In this document: in pieces, positions 8,791 to 18,632 of the stretch
How positions within the stretch are numbered: position 1 is the first letter of the stretch
Layout: the number at the start of each line of letters is the position of its first letter
Assembly: GCF_024436415.1 (NCBI RefSeq)
Contig: NZ_JAFMZQ010000001.1
Span: 2,232,001 to 2,296,000 of the forward strand
Length of the DNA: 64,000 bases
Reading direction: 5' to 3'
Origin: Pedobacter deserti
Lineage (GTDB): Bacteria; Bacteroidota; Bacteroidia; Sphingobacteriales; Sphingobacteriaceae
Notes under the pieces: generated by a model
The model's input: only the letters and a program-made list of their open reading frames with translations
Told to the model about the DNA's origin: nothing
The model's database searches: none
Made by a program: the position numbers and the translations under genes

Positions 8791-9456
8791 ATGATACAAC
8801 TACAAAACATTGAAAAGGTGTACCGCACCGACACGGTTGAGACACTCGCCATTAATAACATTAGTTTGGATGTAGCACCGGGTGAATTTCTTTCCATAAT
8901 GGGACCCTCCGGCTGTGGCAAAAGTACACTGCTGAATGTAATCGGACTGCTGGACGAGCCATCGAAAGGCTCGGTCCGGATAGACGGGCAGGAGGTTACC
9001 AGCTATGGAGACCGGCAGCTGGCACGTTTCAGGAATCAGAAGCTGGGATTCATATTTCAAAGCTATCACCTGATCAATGATCTGCAAGTGTTAGACAATG
9101 TAGAGTTGCCCCTGCTTTACCGAAACGTTTCGGCCTCGGAGCGCCGCAGGCTGGCTGCTGAGGCCCTGGAAAAGGTAGGGCTGAGCAACCGGCTTAAGCA
9201 TTTTCCTACCCAGTTAAGCGGCGGTCAGCGGCAACGGGTTGCCATTGCGCGGGCCATCGTGGGCAACCCGCGGATCATTTTGGCAGATGAGCCCACTGGT
9301 AACCTGGATAGTGCCATGGGCAATGAAATCATGAATATACTCATCGGGTTAAATCAGAAGGAAGGCACTACCATTGTGATGGTTACGCATGATGAACAAA
9401 TGGCGCTGAAAACACACCGCTTGGTTAGGTTATTTGATGGATCTCAAGTATTATAA
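8791..9456 (+). CDS. ABC transporter ATP-binding protein (MacB/LolD type)
   Basis: A 221-residue ABC ATPase. It has Walker A GPSGCGKST (about 39-47), Q-loop FIFQSYHL, signature LSGGQRQRVAIARA, Walker B IILADEPTGNLD and the H-loop MVTHDE. The IGLLDEPSKGSVRIDG segment is typical of the MacB/LolD/SalX subfamily, which drives FtsX-type permeases in mechanotransmission rather than bulk transport. The two permease genes downstream are its partners. Confidence 0.95.
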   Translation: MIQLQNIEKVYRTDTVETLAINNISLDVAPGEFLSIMGPSGCGKSTLLNVIGLLDEPSKGSVRIDGQEVTSYGDRQLARFRNQKLGFIFQSYHLINDLQVLDNVELPLLYRNVSASERRRLAAEALEKVGLSNRLKHFPTQLSGGQRQRVAIARAIVGNPRIILADEPTGNLDSAMGNEIMNILIGLNQKEGTTIVMVTHDEQMALKTHRLVRLFDGSQVL

Positions 9457-9458
9457 CT

Positions 9459-10733
9459 ATGCTTAGAAATTATTACAAAATAGCGATTGCGGTGCTGAAA
9501 CGGCGGAAGTTTTTTACTTTCATCAGCCTGTTCGGCATCAGTCTCACACTAACCGTGCTCATGGTTACGACCGCATTCATGGACAAGATGTTCAGCCCTG
9601 CATACCCCGACGTGAAAAGAGACAGGTCTTTATTTATAACGAATGGGTCGCTTACGAATACCAAAGAAGGCTGGTATAATGGTAGTTCAGTATCTTTTGA
9701 TTTTCTTTATCACTATGTCACCAAGTTGAAGACGCCGGAAAAGGTTTCGATATTTACCTTCTCCAGTTCCACCAATGCCTATGTAAATAACCGGAAGCTT
9801 TCCATAGAATATAAGTTCACTGACGGCGCTTTCTGGGAAGTAGCCGAATTTAAGTTCCTGGAAGGGCGCCCCTATACAGAACCGGCAGTGGAACGCGCCG
9901 ACCGCGTGGCTGTAATCACTGCACGCACGCGAAAGCGATATTTTGGCGACGATGCAGCTGTAGCAGGAAAATACATTGAGCTGGATAATGTGAATTACCG
10001 TGTTATAGGAGTGGTGGCCGACTTGCCCAGAAGCAACCGCAACTATTACAGCGATGTGTACCTGCCATACACGGTTTCCAAGATCGATTACCGGCGTGTG
10101 GGACAGCCCGGCATAAACAAGATATCTTTGGTCGACCGCTACCTCGGTGGATTCGGAGCTGTAATGGTGGCGCGTTCAGAATCTGAGGTGCCAAAGATGC
10201 GTCAGGAATTTAAGCAGATGCTTGCCAGATCGTTTAAGCCGGATACAGAATATGACAAGCTCTATATCCATGCGGATACGCCTTTCGAGGAATTTTCGAG
10301 AAACATTTTTGGCAACGACGAGAGCACCGGCCTGGCAGCAACCATAGGTGCCGGGATCCTGGTGGTGTTACTGTTTCTGTTGTTGCCCGCCATCAATCTC
10401 GTCAATGTCAACATTACGCGAATTATGGAGCGGTCATCAGAGATCGGCGTCCGTAAGGCGTTTGGGGCATCGTCCAAAACGCTCGTTTATCAGTTTCTCG
10501 TGGAAAATGTGATCCTAACCTTGATAGGAGGCTTGATCGGCTTGGTGCTATCGGCTATCTCGATATACTTCTTTAACCAGTCGAGCTTACTTCCCGATCT
10601 GGACCTGGCGCTCAATTGGACGGTTCTGGGGGCCGGTTTGTTGTTGTGCCTGCTGTTTGGGCTGCTTTCAGGTGTCTATCCCGCCTGGCGGATGTCAAGA
10701 TTCAACGTGGTCCATGCACTGAAGTCACAATAA
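9459..10733 (+). CDS. ABC transporter permease, MacB/FtsX type (first)
   Basis: A 424-residue permease. It has an N-terminal transmembrane helix (about 19-37), a large periplasmic MacB_PCD domain, then three C-terminal FtsX-type helices with the conserved RSSEIGVRKAFGAS motif before the third helix. It has no fused ATPase. The start is 2 bases after the ATPase stop. It likely pairs with the second permease at 10761 as a heterodimer. Confidence 0.9.
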   Translation: MLRNYYKIAIAVLKRRKFFTFISLFGISLTLTVLMVTTAFMDKMFSPAYPDVKRDRSLFITNGSLTNTKEGWYNGSSVSFDFLYHYVTKLKTPEKVSIFTFSSSTNAYVNNRKLSIEYKFTDGAFWEVAEFKFLEGRPYTEPAVERADRVAVITARTRKRYFGDDAAVAGKYIELDNVNYRVIGVVADLPRSNRNYYSDVYLPYTVSKIDYRRVGQPGINKISLVDRYLGGFGAVMVARSESEVPKMRQEFKQMLARSFKPDTEYDKLYIHADTPFEEFSRNIFGNDESTGLAATIGAGILVVLLFLLLPAINLVNVNITRIMERSSEIGVRKAFGASSKTLVYQFLVENVILTLIGGLIGLVLSAISIYFFNQSSLLPDLDLALNWTVLGAGLLLCLLFGLLSGVYPAWRMSRFNVVHALKSQ

Positions 10734-10760
10734 TGGTATTTACACTTAAAAAGCACACAT

Positions 10761-11942
10761 ATGTTTAAGCATTTGTTTAAATTAATTTGGAATAAACGCC
10801 GGCAAAACTTTCTTTTCCTGTCGGAGATCTTCGTCTCCTTCCTGGTGATCTTTGCCTTATGTTCAATGTTGGTTTACTATTTAATAAACTATTCAAAACC
10901 ACCTGGCTTTGAGTATGAACGCGTATGGAGCGTCCGGTATTCAAATCCATTCAAATCAGAAAACAAGGATTCGCTACAAGTATTTTATGAGAATATCAGA
11001 CGAAATATCCTGGCGTTTCCGCAGGTTAAGGAGGTAACATTTACCAGTGCCAACTTTCCTTATTCTACCAGTCATTCAACAACCGGAATAACCTTTAAAG
11101 GTCAGCAAATAAGTATGCTCAACTTCTATCAGGTTGAAGATGATTATCAAAAAGTACTCAATATGCAAGTGCTGGAGGGGAGGTGGTTTAACAAATCGGA
11201 CGCCTCTGGCAAAAAGGCCATCGTAATTAATTCCTCGATGGGAAAGAAGCTGTTTGGGGAAGAAGCCGCAGTTGGCAAGGTTATCGGCGACTATGACGAT
11301 AAAAATCCGATGCGGATCATCGGTGTAGTGGCAGACGTAAAAGCAGACGGAGATTTTCAGCCTGCGGGTCCCGGGTTTTATAACCGTATGGACACAACAG
11401 CCTTCAACTGGATAGATCATATGCTCATACAGGTAAATGCAGATGCGGATGCGGCTTTCGAAAGCCGCTTAAGTAAGAAGCTCTCGCAGCTCATGAAAAA
11501 TTCTGATCTTGAAATACAGCACCTGACGGAAATGCGCGACGCTAAGAATGGGAATACCGTCATGCCGATGATTATATGTTTAATGATCGCAGGTTTTCTG
11601 ATCATCAATGTCGCACTAGGCCTCTTCGGCGTGCTATGGTACAGTATCAATCAGCGACGTGCCGAGATAGGTCTGCGTATGGCCATCGGTGCCAGTCGTT
11701 CTGCAGTATCCAAACAGCTTGTTGCTGAGGCGCTGGTATTAACGACCCTTTCCTTAGCGCTTGGGGTGTTCTTCGCTATTCAATTCCCTATTCTGCACGT
11801 TTTCAATGTTCCTGCGCTGGTATATATAATCGCGTTACTGACTGCCATGGCATTCGTGTACATCCTTGTCTTTATATGTGCGCTCTATCCGGGCAGACAA
11901 GCTGCGGCGATACAACCTGCGGTCGCACTGCATGAGGAATAA
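10761..11942 (+). CDS. ABC transporter permease, MacB/FtsX type (second)
   Basis: A 393-residue permease of the same architecture as its upstream neighbour: one N-terminal helix, a periplasmic MacB_PCD domain, and three C-terminal helices with QRRAEIGLRMAIGAS. The two permeases have diverged well beyond recent duplication, which supports a heterodimeric MacB-like channel. A 27-base gap separates it from the first permease, and the regulator gene follows after 16 bases. Confidence 0.9.
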   Translation: MFKHLFKLIWNKRRQNFLFLSEIFVSFLVIFALCSMLVYYLINYSKPPGFEYERVWSVRYSNPFKSENKDSLQVFYENIRRNILAFPQVKEVTFTSANFPYSTSHSTTGITFKGQQISMLNFYQVEDDYQKVLNMQVLEGRWFNKSDASGKKAIVINSSMGKKLFGEEAAVGKVIGDYDDKNPMRIIGVVADVKADGDFQPAGPGFYNRMDTTAFNWIDHMLIQVNADADAAFESRLSKKLSQLMKNSDLEIQHLTEMRDAKNGNTVMPMIICLMIAGFLIINVALGLFGVLWYSINQRRAEIGLRMAIGASRSAVSKQLVAEALVLTTLSLALGVFFAIQFPILHVFNVPALVYIIALLTAMAFVYILVFICALYPGRQAAAIQPAVALHEE

Positions 11943-11958
11943 TCAGCTATATTTGGAT

Positions 11959-13335
11959 ATGATTCTGATTGTCGACGATGATATCGCTGTGCGGACTTCC
12001 CTTGAGCTCCTGCTTGAACGCAGTGGTCACCAGGTGCTTACAGCAGACAACCCTGCAGATGCGCTATCTATCGTTGAGCAGGTGCGGCCACGTCTTATCG
12101 TCCTGGATATGAATTTTTCGATAGACACGTCGGGCCACGAGGGCATCTCATTATTAAAAGCCATCAAGGGAATAGCGGCTGATGTTCCGGTGATACTCAT
12201 CACTGGCTGGGCCAGCATCGATCTGGCGGTACAAGGTATGAAACTTGGGGCTGCAGACTTTATACATAAGCCCTGGAGCAACGAGCTTGTATTACAATCG
12301 GTAGCCACCTTACTCGAACTCGGCGCATCGAAGCCCAGGCATGTGGGGAGAAAGGCGCTGGATGAGCAGTTCTACTTCCGGCAGATTGTTACGGAAGATC
12401 CTGCAATGCTCGATATTCTGGAAACTGTGGGCAGGGTTGCCGCCACCGATGCCTCTGTCCTGATTCTTGGCGAAAGTGGCACTGGGAAGGAACTCATAGC
12501 AGAAGCACTGCATGAAAACAGCAACAGGCGCGAACGGCCTTTTGTAAAAGTGAATCTGGGTGGTATCTCATCTACCTTATTTGAGAGTGAAATGTTCGGC
12601 CATGTAAAAGGAGCTTTTACCGATGCGCGTTTTGACCGTACAGGAAGATTTGAAGTAGCCCATAAAGGAACGATATTTTTAGATGAAATCGGTGAATTGG
12701 AAGCAGCAAGCCAGGTTAAATTGCTGAGAGTGCTTCAGGACCGCACCTATGAAGTACTGGGCAACAGTAAAAGTAAATCGGTAGACGTCAGGGTGGTGTG
12801 TGCAACAAATAAAAATCTCCCGGAGATGGTCGGTGCGGGCACTTTCCGCGAAGATTTGTTGTATCGCATCAACCTGATTACCATCAAGCTGCCGGCCTTA
12901 AGAGAGCGGAGAGGTGATATCCCTTTGCTTGTCGACTATTTTGTCAGAAATCTGCGCGAGATTTATGGCCGTCCCACGCTTAGTGTTGACCCTGCGGCAC
13001 TAAAATGGCTTCAGCAGTCGGATTTCCCAGGCAATATCAGGCAGTTGAAGAATATCGTTGAAAGAGCTTTGCTGGTGAGCAGATCAACTAAGCTGGAAAT
13101 CGCCGACTTTAAGGCGCAGCTTGACATGTCCGGCTCCGGTAAACGCACAACGCATCAATTGCCAGTGGTAGGAACTATGACTCTTGAAGAAATGGAGATC
13201 GAGATGGTCAGAAAAGCAATGAGTTTTCATAACAACCGGATAACAAAAGCTGCGGCCTCTCTTGGTATCACGCGGAATGCGCTGTACAGGCGGCTGGAGA
13301 AGTATCAGATACCTTTTCATGACACTGAAGACTAA
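11959..13335 (+). CDS. Sigma-54-dependent response regulator (NtrC family)
   Basis: A 458-residue protein: an N-terminal receiver (DDD near residues 6-8, phospho-acceptor Asp in IVLDMNF, Lys in HKPW), then a sigma-54 AAA+ domain (Walker A GESGTGKE, L1 loop GAFTDA, Walker B TIFLDEIGEL), then a Fis-type helix-turn-helix (NRITKAAASLGITRNALYRRL). The loop reads GAFTDA instead of the canonical GAFTGA, a known variant. ATG 11959 is chosen because receiver strand 1 begins there; an in-frame upstream start at 11866 would overlap the permease gene. It probably activates the sigma-54 promoter of its own operon. Confidence 0.93.
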   Translation: MILIVDDDIAVRTSLELLLERSGHQVLTADNPADALSIVEQVRPRLIVLDMNFSIDTSGHEGISLLKAIKGIAADVPVILITGWASIDLAVQGMKLGAADFIHKPWSNELVLQSVATLLELGASKPRHVGRKALDEQFYFRQIVTEDPAMLDILETVGRVAATDASVLILGESGTGKELIAEALHENSNRRERPFVKVNLGGISSTLFESEMFGHVKGAFTDARFDRTGRFEVAHKGTIFLDEIGELEAASQVKLLRVLQDRTYEVLGNSKSKSVDVRVVCATNKNLPEMVGAGTFREDLLYRINLITIKLPALRERRGDIPLLVDYFVRNLREIYGRPTLSVDPAALKWLQQSDFPGNIRQLKNIVERALLVSRSTKLEIADFKAQLDMSGSGKRTTHQLPVVGTMTLEEMEIEMVRKAMSFHNNRITKAAASLGITRNALYRRLEKYQIPFHDTED

Positions 13336-14602
13336 GTATATATCTTTTATCGGCTTTTTACATCTCTTATTGCTGGTGTTGAGCTACCTCGCTTTCAGGG
13401 ACGATATGGCATTGTTTCTCGTAATCGAGTTTATTGTTATTTGCGCTGCCGTGGTAGCAATAAGGTTGTACCAACAGTTGCTTAGCCCCCTTCAATTAAT
13501 CAAGGAAGGGATAAATGCCATTCGTGACCAGGACTTCAATGTGCGTTTTGTACCCACTGGCAAACGCGAGGTGGATGAGCTTATAGAAGTTTATAACCAG
13601 ATGATGGACGCTTTGAGGGAAGAGCGGACGAAGCAAAAAGCGCAGCATTTTTTTTTGGAGAAGTTGATTCATACTTCTCCTACGGGCATCATTATATTGG
13701 ATTTTGATCAGCAAATTAAGACGATCAATCCTAAGGCAGCACTGATTTTAGCTGAGGACCAGAACGCCTTTATCCGTTGTATAATGACCATGAAGGTCGG
13801 CGAATCTCGGATGCTTAAGGTGGGGAGCATAAAGACCTATAAAATTCAAAAGTCAAATTTTATTGATCGTGGTTTTTCGCGGTTTTTTTTGATGATCGAA
13901 GAGCTAACTGCCGAAATTGCCGAGGCCGAAAAAAGTACTTATACCAAGGTCATAAGGATGATGGCCCATGAAGTCAATAACACGGTGGGCGCTGTAAATT
14001 CTATCATTGGTCAGGTATTGGTTGACGAGCGGTTTTGGCAGGATCAGCGTCCGGCCCTGAGAAAGGCCCTGCGTATTGCCTCAGAGCGGAACGAAAACCT
14101 GAATATCTTTATGCGGAACTTTGCCGAATTGGCTAAGCTTAGCCCGGCAAATAAGCAGCAGGTGGATTTTTGCCGTTTAATGGAAAATGTGATTAGCCTG
14201 ATGCAGGTGTTTGCAGAGAGAGCGCAGGTGCGGTTCACGGCCGATTTGCCTTCATCCGCCTATTATATTCATGCCGACGCGCAGCAAATCGAACAGGTAC
14301 TGCTTAACATCACAAAAAATGCAATCGAAGCTGTTGACGGGTCGGGCCTCGTACATTTTAGATTAGACGCGACTGCCCACATACTAAGCATCAGTGACAG
14401 CGGTCAGGGTATTCCAGCAGGAGTCCAGGATCAACTATTTAACCCGTTCTTTAGCACGAAGAAAGACGGTCAGGGTGTTGGCCTTACGCTGGTTCGCGAA
14501 ATCCTGTTAAGTCATGGCTTTGATTTTTCCCTTGGTAGTCAACAGTTTTCCGATGAGCGTAGGCAGTTGCAAACAAGCTTTGTAATTAAATTAAAGCCTT
14601 AA
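13319..14602 (+). CDS. NtrY-like sensor histidine kinase
   Basis: A 427-residue kinase. Two transmembrane helices (about 8-24 and 32-50) are separated by only a few residues, so there is almost no periplasmic sensor. A HAMP domain (LLSPLQLIKEGINAI), a PAS-like segment (TSPTGIIILDFDQQI), the phospho-acceptor box MMAHEVNNTVGAV and a GHKL ATPase domain (NITKNAIEAV, SDSGQGIP, GVGLTLVREI) follow. ATG 13319 overlaps the regulator gene by 17 bases, so the pair is translationally coupled. It should phosphorylate the NtrC-type regulator. Confidence 0.92.
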   Translation: MTLKTKYISFIGFLHLLLLVLSYLAFRDDMALFLVIEFIVICAAVVAIRLYQQLLSPLQLIKEGINAIRDQDFNVRFVPTGKREVDELIEVYNQMMDALREERTKQKAQHFFLEKLIHTSPTGIIILDFDQQIKTINPKAALILAEDQNAFIRCIMTMKVGESRMLKVGSIKTYKIQKSNFIDRGFSRFFLMIEELTAEIAEAEKSTYTKVIRMMAHEVNNTVGAVNSIIGQVLVDERFWQDQRPALRKALRIASERNENLNIFMRNFAELAKLSPANKQQVDFCRLMENVISLMQVFAERAQVRFTADLPSSAYYIHADAQQIEQVLLNITKNAIEAVDGSGLVHFRLDATAHILSISDSGQGIPAGVQDQLFNPFFSTKKDGQGVGLTLVREILLSHGFDFSLGSQQFSDERRQLQTSFVIKLKP

Positions 14603-14688
14603 TTGAGCCTATATTCATATTCGTGTCATAACATCCCTTTCCAACCTTCATCCTGACTTTTATACTACAATATTCAGTAGTTGAGTAG

Positions 14689-14696
14689 TAACTTTG
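14689..14696 (+). promoter_or_regulatory. Bacteroidota -7 element upstream of the DUF5686 gene
   Basis: TAACTTTG matches TAnnTTTG. It lies 34 bases before the ATG at 14731, giving a short leader. No clear -33 TTTG at the expected spacing was found. Confidence 0.5.
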
Positions 14697-14730
14697 CGTC
14701 AATTTCATGGTCTAATTACCAAACAGCGAA

Positions 14731-17292
14731 ATGAACGTAAACTCTTATTATACATATATATTGTCTTTCCTGATGCTTCTATTCAGTGCTGTAATGCCGG
14801 TGTGGGCACAGCAGACTGTGGTAAGTGGAACCGTCACAGATGCCTCGACCAGAGAAACTATTCCTTATACCAGTTTTATTCTGATGCCAAGCGGCAAGGG
14901 TGGTAAGACTGATGTTGACGGCAAGTACAAAATTACCTTAAACAGTGGGGATAGTCAGATCAGGTTTAGCTATATCGGTTACAAATCAGAAACAAGAGCA
15001 GTAAAACCAGGAGTTTCGCAGCAGATAAACATCCAGCTCCAGCCGGAAGCTATGCAAATGAATGAGGTGGTTATCCGGGGGGCTAAGAAGCAGCCCTATC
15101 GTAACAGAGATAATCCCGCGGTTGAGCTGATCCGGAACGTAATTGCCAACAAGGAAAAAAACAGGGTCCAACACTATGATCATCTGGCTTATCAGAAGTA
15201 TGAGCGGATGCTTTTCTCTATGAGCAATGTGTCTGATAAGTTTAAAAGCAGGCGGATTTTCCGCCACATGCAGTTCATGTTTAAGGAACAGGACTCTAAC
15301 AAAATAGGGGGCAAGCGCATGCTGCCTCTGTTCCAGCAGGAAAAGGTTTCCGACAATTATTACAGCAAGAATCCAGAGGAAACCAAAACGATAGTCCAGG
15401 CCGATAAACAAGTAAATTTCGACGACCGTTTTATTGATAATAAGGGTATCAGTTCATATTTCGAGCGTATGTATCAGGATATTGATATATACGACAACAA
15501 CATTATGATTGTAAGCAATCAGCTGTTGAGCCCGATATCCGATTCCTCCCCGGCCTTTTATAAATTTTTTATAACCGACACGATTAAAACGCAGCAGCCG
15601 TACCTGGTGGAACTTTCTTTTACACCAAGAAACAAGATGGACCTGTTGTTTGAAGGAAAGTTGTACGTAACGCTTGATGGCAACTATGCTGTTCAGGGCG
15701 CCTTTCTTTCTGTAAATAAAAATATCAACCTGAATTTTGTCCGGGCACTAGAGGCGAAGCTCGATTTCGAGCAGAACCCGGATAAGCGTTACCGCCTGGA
15801 AAAAACAAATCTTGTGGTCGATTTCGGTATTACAAAAAATTCCGGAACAGGCTTTACAGCAGAGCGCACCGTAACTTACAGCAATTATAAAATCAACGAG
15901 CCATTTGCAGATCCAGTGCTCAAAGATGAAAACGTAGTAGTTGCAGCGGAAGCAGATAGGCGGAGCGACGAATTTTGGTCGGCCAAAAGGCCTGAGGCCA
16001 CTGCAGCTTACACCGATCAGGTTTATAAAAACCTGGACACCCTGCAAAGTCTGCCTTCCTTTAAACGTACCATGGATATTGTCACGCTGCTTTTTGCGGG
16101 TTATAAGGATTTCGGACCGTTTGAGGTGGGTCCGGTAAATACCTTTTATAGTTTCAATGAAGTGGAGGGTTTTCGTCTCCGACTGGGTGGAAGAACGACG
16201 CCTGCTTTTAGTAAGCGCATTTATTTTGAAACCTACGGTGCCTATGGCTTTAATGACGAAAAATTAAAATACTTCCTGAGCGGTACGTATTCCCTGAACA
16301 GCAAGTCAATTTATGCTTTTCCGCAGAATTATATCCGGGCCAGTTATCAGCGCGACACACGTATTCCGGGTCAGGAACTACAGTTTGTGCAGGAAGACAA
16401 TTTCTTTTTATCGTTTAAACGCGGTGAAAACAATATGATGTTGTACAATGACTTTTACCGGATAGATTATTTGAGAGAATTCGAAAACCACTTTTCATAC
16501 AGTGTCGGTTTACGTAAATGGGTGCAGTCGCCTGCCGGTGGCTTATACTTCAATAACTCAGTCACCAATCAGTTCAGTCGTTTGTCTCAGATCAGCACCT
16601 CAGAAGTATCCCTGGAGCTGAGATATGCGCCGAATGAAAAGTTCTATCAGGGCAAAGTGTACCGTACGCCGTTAATAAGCAAGTATCCAATTTTTAATTT
16701 AGGATATACCGCCGGCATCAAAGGTGTGCTTGGGGGCGAATATAACTATCACAACTTGCGGGCAAGTATCGACAAACGTTTTTACCTGAGTCAGCTGGGC
16801 TATACCGATATGACACTCGAAGGAGGTTACATCTTCGGTCAGGTGCCATTTCCACTGCTTTCCATCCACCGGGCCAATCAGACTTATGCCTATCAGCTCA
16901 AGTCTTATAACCTGATGAACTTTATGGAATTTGTGAGCGATCACTACGCCAGCATCAATATTGATCACAGCTTTAACGGTTTCTTCTTCAACAAACTTCC
17001 TTTGCTTAAGCACCTTAAGCTGAGGGAAGTGGTATCCTTTAAGGCTTTGTACGGGGGCTTGAGGGATGAGAATAACCCAGCCTACAACAATGGTACACTT
17101 CAGTTTGTACGAAATGATGAAGGCGTTCCGATCACCAATTCCCTGAACAGCGAGCCCTATATCGAAGGAAGCGTTGGCGTGGCCAATATTTTCAAGATAC
17201 TGAGGGTCGACGCCGTGAGGCGGTTTACTTACCTCGACAATCCAAACGTCTCAGAATGGGGAATCAGGGCGCGGGTCAAGTTTGACTTTTAG
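14731..17292 (+). CDS. DUF5686 outer-membrane protein with N-terminal carboxypeptidase regulatory-like domain
   Basis: An 853-residue protein. It has a signal peptide (ends near VWAQ), then a carboxypeptidase-regulatory-like beta sandwich (TVVSGTVTDASTRETIPYTSF, then TDVDGKYKITL and RFSYIGYKS), then the long DUF5686 region with many amphipathic strands, ending in RARVKFDF with a terminal Phe as in outer-membrane barrels. The function is unknown; the family is confined to Bacteroidota envelopes. It has its own promoter element and converges on a small minus-strand gene 1 base beyond its stop. Confidence 0.85.
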   Translation: MNVNSYYTYILSFLMLLFSAVMPVWAQQTVVSGTVTDASTRETIPYTSFILMPSGKGGKTDVDGKYKITLNSGDSQIRFSYIGYKSETRAVKPGVSQQINIQLQPEAMQMNEVVIRGAKKQPYRNRDNPAVELIRNVIANKEKNRVQHYDHLAYQKYERMLFSMSNVSDKFKSRRIFRHMQFMFKEQDSNKIGGKRMLPLFQQEKVSDNYYSKNPEETKTIVQADKQVNFDDRFIDNKGISSYFERMYQDIDIYDNNIMIVSNQLLSPISDSSPAFYKFFITDTIKTQQPYLVELSFTPRNKMDLLFEGKLYVTLDGNYAVQGAFLSVNKNINLNFVRALEAKLDFEQNPDKRYRLEKTNLVVDFGITKNSGTGFTAERTVTYSNYKINEPFADPVLKDENVVVAAEADRRSDEFWSAKRPEATAAYTDQVYKNLDTLQSLPSFKRTMDIVTLLFAGYKDFGPFEVGPVNTFYSFNEVEGFRLRLGGRTTPAFSKRIYFETYGAYGFNDEKLKYFLSGTYSLNSKSIYAFPQNYIRASYQRDTRIPGQELQFVQEDNFFLSFKRGENNMMLYNDFYRIDYLREFENHFSYSVGLRKWVQSPAGGLYFNNSVTNQFSRLSQISTSEVSLELRYAPNEKFYQGKVYRTPLISKYPIFNLGYTAGIKGVLGGEYNYHNLRASIDKRFYLSQLGYTDMTLEGGYIFGQVPFPLLSIHRANQTYAYQLKSYNLMNFMEFVSDHYASINIDHSFNGFFFNKLPLLKHLKLREVVSFKALYGGLRDENNPAYNNGTLQFVRNDEGVPITNSLNSEPYIEGSVGVANIFKILRVDAVRRFTYLDNPNVSEWGIRARVKFDF

Positions 17293-17293
17293 C

Positions 17294-17551
17294 CTATTCC
17301 TCCCGGTTTAGTTTTTCCTGCGGAGTGGCGCTTTTCGGCTGCTCCCTGGCCATGTTGTCTTCCATCTCGTCATCGCTGGTCAGGTTGGGCATGCGTTCCG
17401 GGTCGTCCGACTGGTCGCCGCTTCCCTGCTGTTGCGAGTAAGCTGCCGCATTGATGTCTGCTGCTTTATCGCCTGCACGCTCTGGTTCAAGGTTATTATC
17501 CAGGCGCTCGTTCCATTGGTCAAGACCCGTTTTGTTCTCTTTGTTTTCCAT
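17294..17551 (-). CDS. Small acidic hypothetical protein, 85 aa
   Basis: A highly polar, acidic, probably disordered protein (MENKENKTGLDQWNERLDNN, a QQQGSGDQSDD stretch, and a C-terminal PQEKLNREE). It has no signal peptide or recognisable domain. It is convergent with the DUF5686 gene and divergent from the lactonase-like gene. Two other frames are open over the same region, but this one has the best start and composition. Function unknown. Confidence 0.55.
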   Translation of the reverse strand: MENKENKTGLDQWNERLDNNLEPERAGDKAADINAAAYSQQQGSGDQSDDPERMPNLTSDDEMEDNMAREQPKSATPQEKLNREE

Positions 17552-17642
17552 GTTAGTATTGTTTTATACATAACGGCCATACCCGCTATATTGTTTAGTG
17601 TGGTTATTTTCCTATTTTAGAGCAACCTTTACACACAACCAA

Positions 17643-18530
17643 ATGAAATCAGTAAGTTTTTTGTTTTGCGCCTTCGTTGGCCTGTCCGGTTCTGCCTTTA
17701 GTCAGACACTTTTTAATCCCTCCGATCTAAAGCTCGTGAGCAGCCAGTTTTCCTTTACGGAGGGTCCGGCAGTCAATAAAAAAGGTGAGGTGTTTTTTAC
17801 GGATCAGCCTAACGACAAGATATGGAAATATGGAACGGACGGGACATTGTCGGTTTACATGGATAAAACAGGACGCGCTAACGGATTGCATTTTGATCGT
17901 AAGGGCAATTTGCTCGCCTGTGCCGATGAAAATAACGAACTATGGTCTATCGACAAAAATAAACGTGTTACCGTGCTTATTGACGATCTGAACGGGCGCA
18001 AGCTAAATGGCCCTAATGACATGTGGGTCGATAAAAGCGGGGGCATCTATTTCACTGATCCTTACTACCAGCGCGACTATTGGACAAGGAAGAAGCCGGA
18101 TCTCGAAGGCCAAAATGTGTACTATCTTCCAAAAGGGGCGAAGCGCTCTGCCAGCATCATAACCGTAATTGCCGACATGAAGCAACCGAACGGCATTGTT
18201 GGAACACCTGATGGGAAATACTTGTATGTCTCCGATCTGGGTGCCCAGAAAACCTACCGCTATACCATTTCCGGGAAGGGTAAGCTGGAAGAAAAAAAGC
18301 TAATGTTTAATAAGGGTTCCGACGGCATGACGCTGGATGAGCAGGGCAATATATATATTACCGGGGGTGGTGTTACAGTGTTTGATCCGAACGGGACGCA
18401 AATCGCCCATATTCCGCTCAAAGGCTGGACGGGCAACGTCTGCTTTATGGGGAAAGACAGGAAAACCCTGTTCATTACTTCATCAAAATCTGTTTATACC
18501 CTTCCTATGAATGTCAGGGGTGTTGAATAA
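17643..18530 (+). CDS. SMP-30/gluconolactonase-family secreted protein
   Basis: A 295-residue six-bladed beta-propeller. ATG 17643 gives a clean signal peptide (cleavage after SAFSQ); the longer frame from 17598 does not. SMP-30 motifs are visible: FTEGPAVNKKGEVFFTDQ, RANGLHFDRKGNL, LNGPNDMWVDKSGGIYFTDPYY, MKQPNGIVGTPDGKYLYVSD and SDGMTLDEQGNIYITG. These include the acidic and Asn metal ligands of the lactonase family. It likely hydrolyses a sugar lactone in the periplasm; the substrate is not known. Confidence 0.85.
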   Translation: MKSVSFLFCAFVGLSGSAFSQTLFNPSDLKLVSSQFSFTEGPAVNKKGEVFFTDQPNDKIWKYGTDGTLSVYMDKTGRANGLHFDRKGNLLACADENNELWSIDKNKRVTVLIDDLNGRKLNGPNDMWVDKSGGIYFTDPYYQRDYWTRKKPDLEGQNVYYLPKGAKRSASIITVIADMKQPNGIVGTPDGKYLYVSDLGAQKTYRYTISGKGKLEEKKLMFNKGSDGMTLDEQGNIYITGGGVTVFDPNGTQIAHIPLKGWTGNVCFMGKDRKTLFITSSKSVYTLPMNVRGVE

Positions 18531-18632
18531 GGCAGAAAGATTCCAGATTATATAGGACTTTTTTTTGTTCATGTTGTCTATTTATTGGAACTTGTGTATT
18601 ATTATTCACTCGTTTAACCAAACATAACCAAC

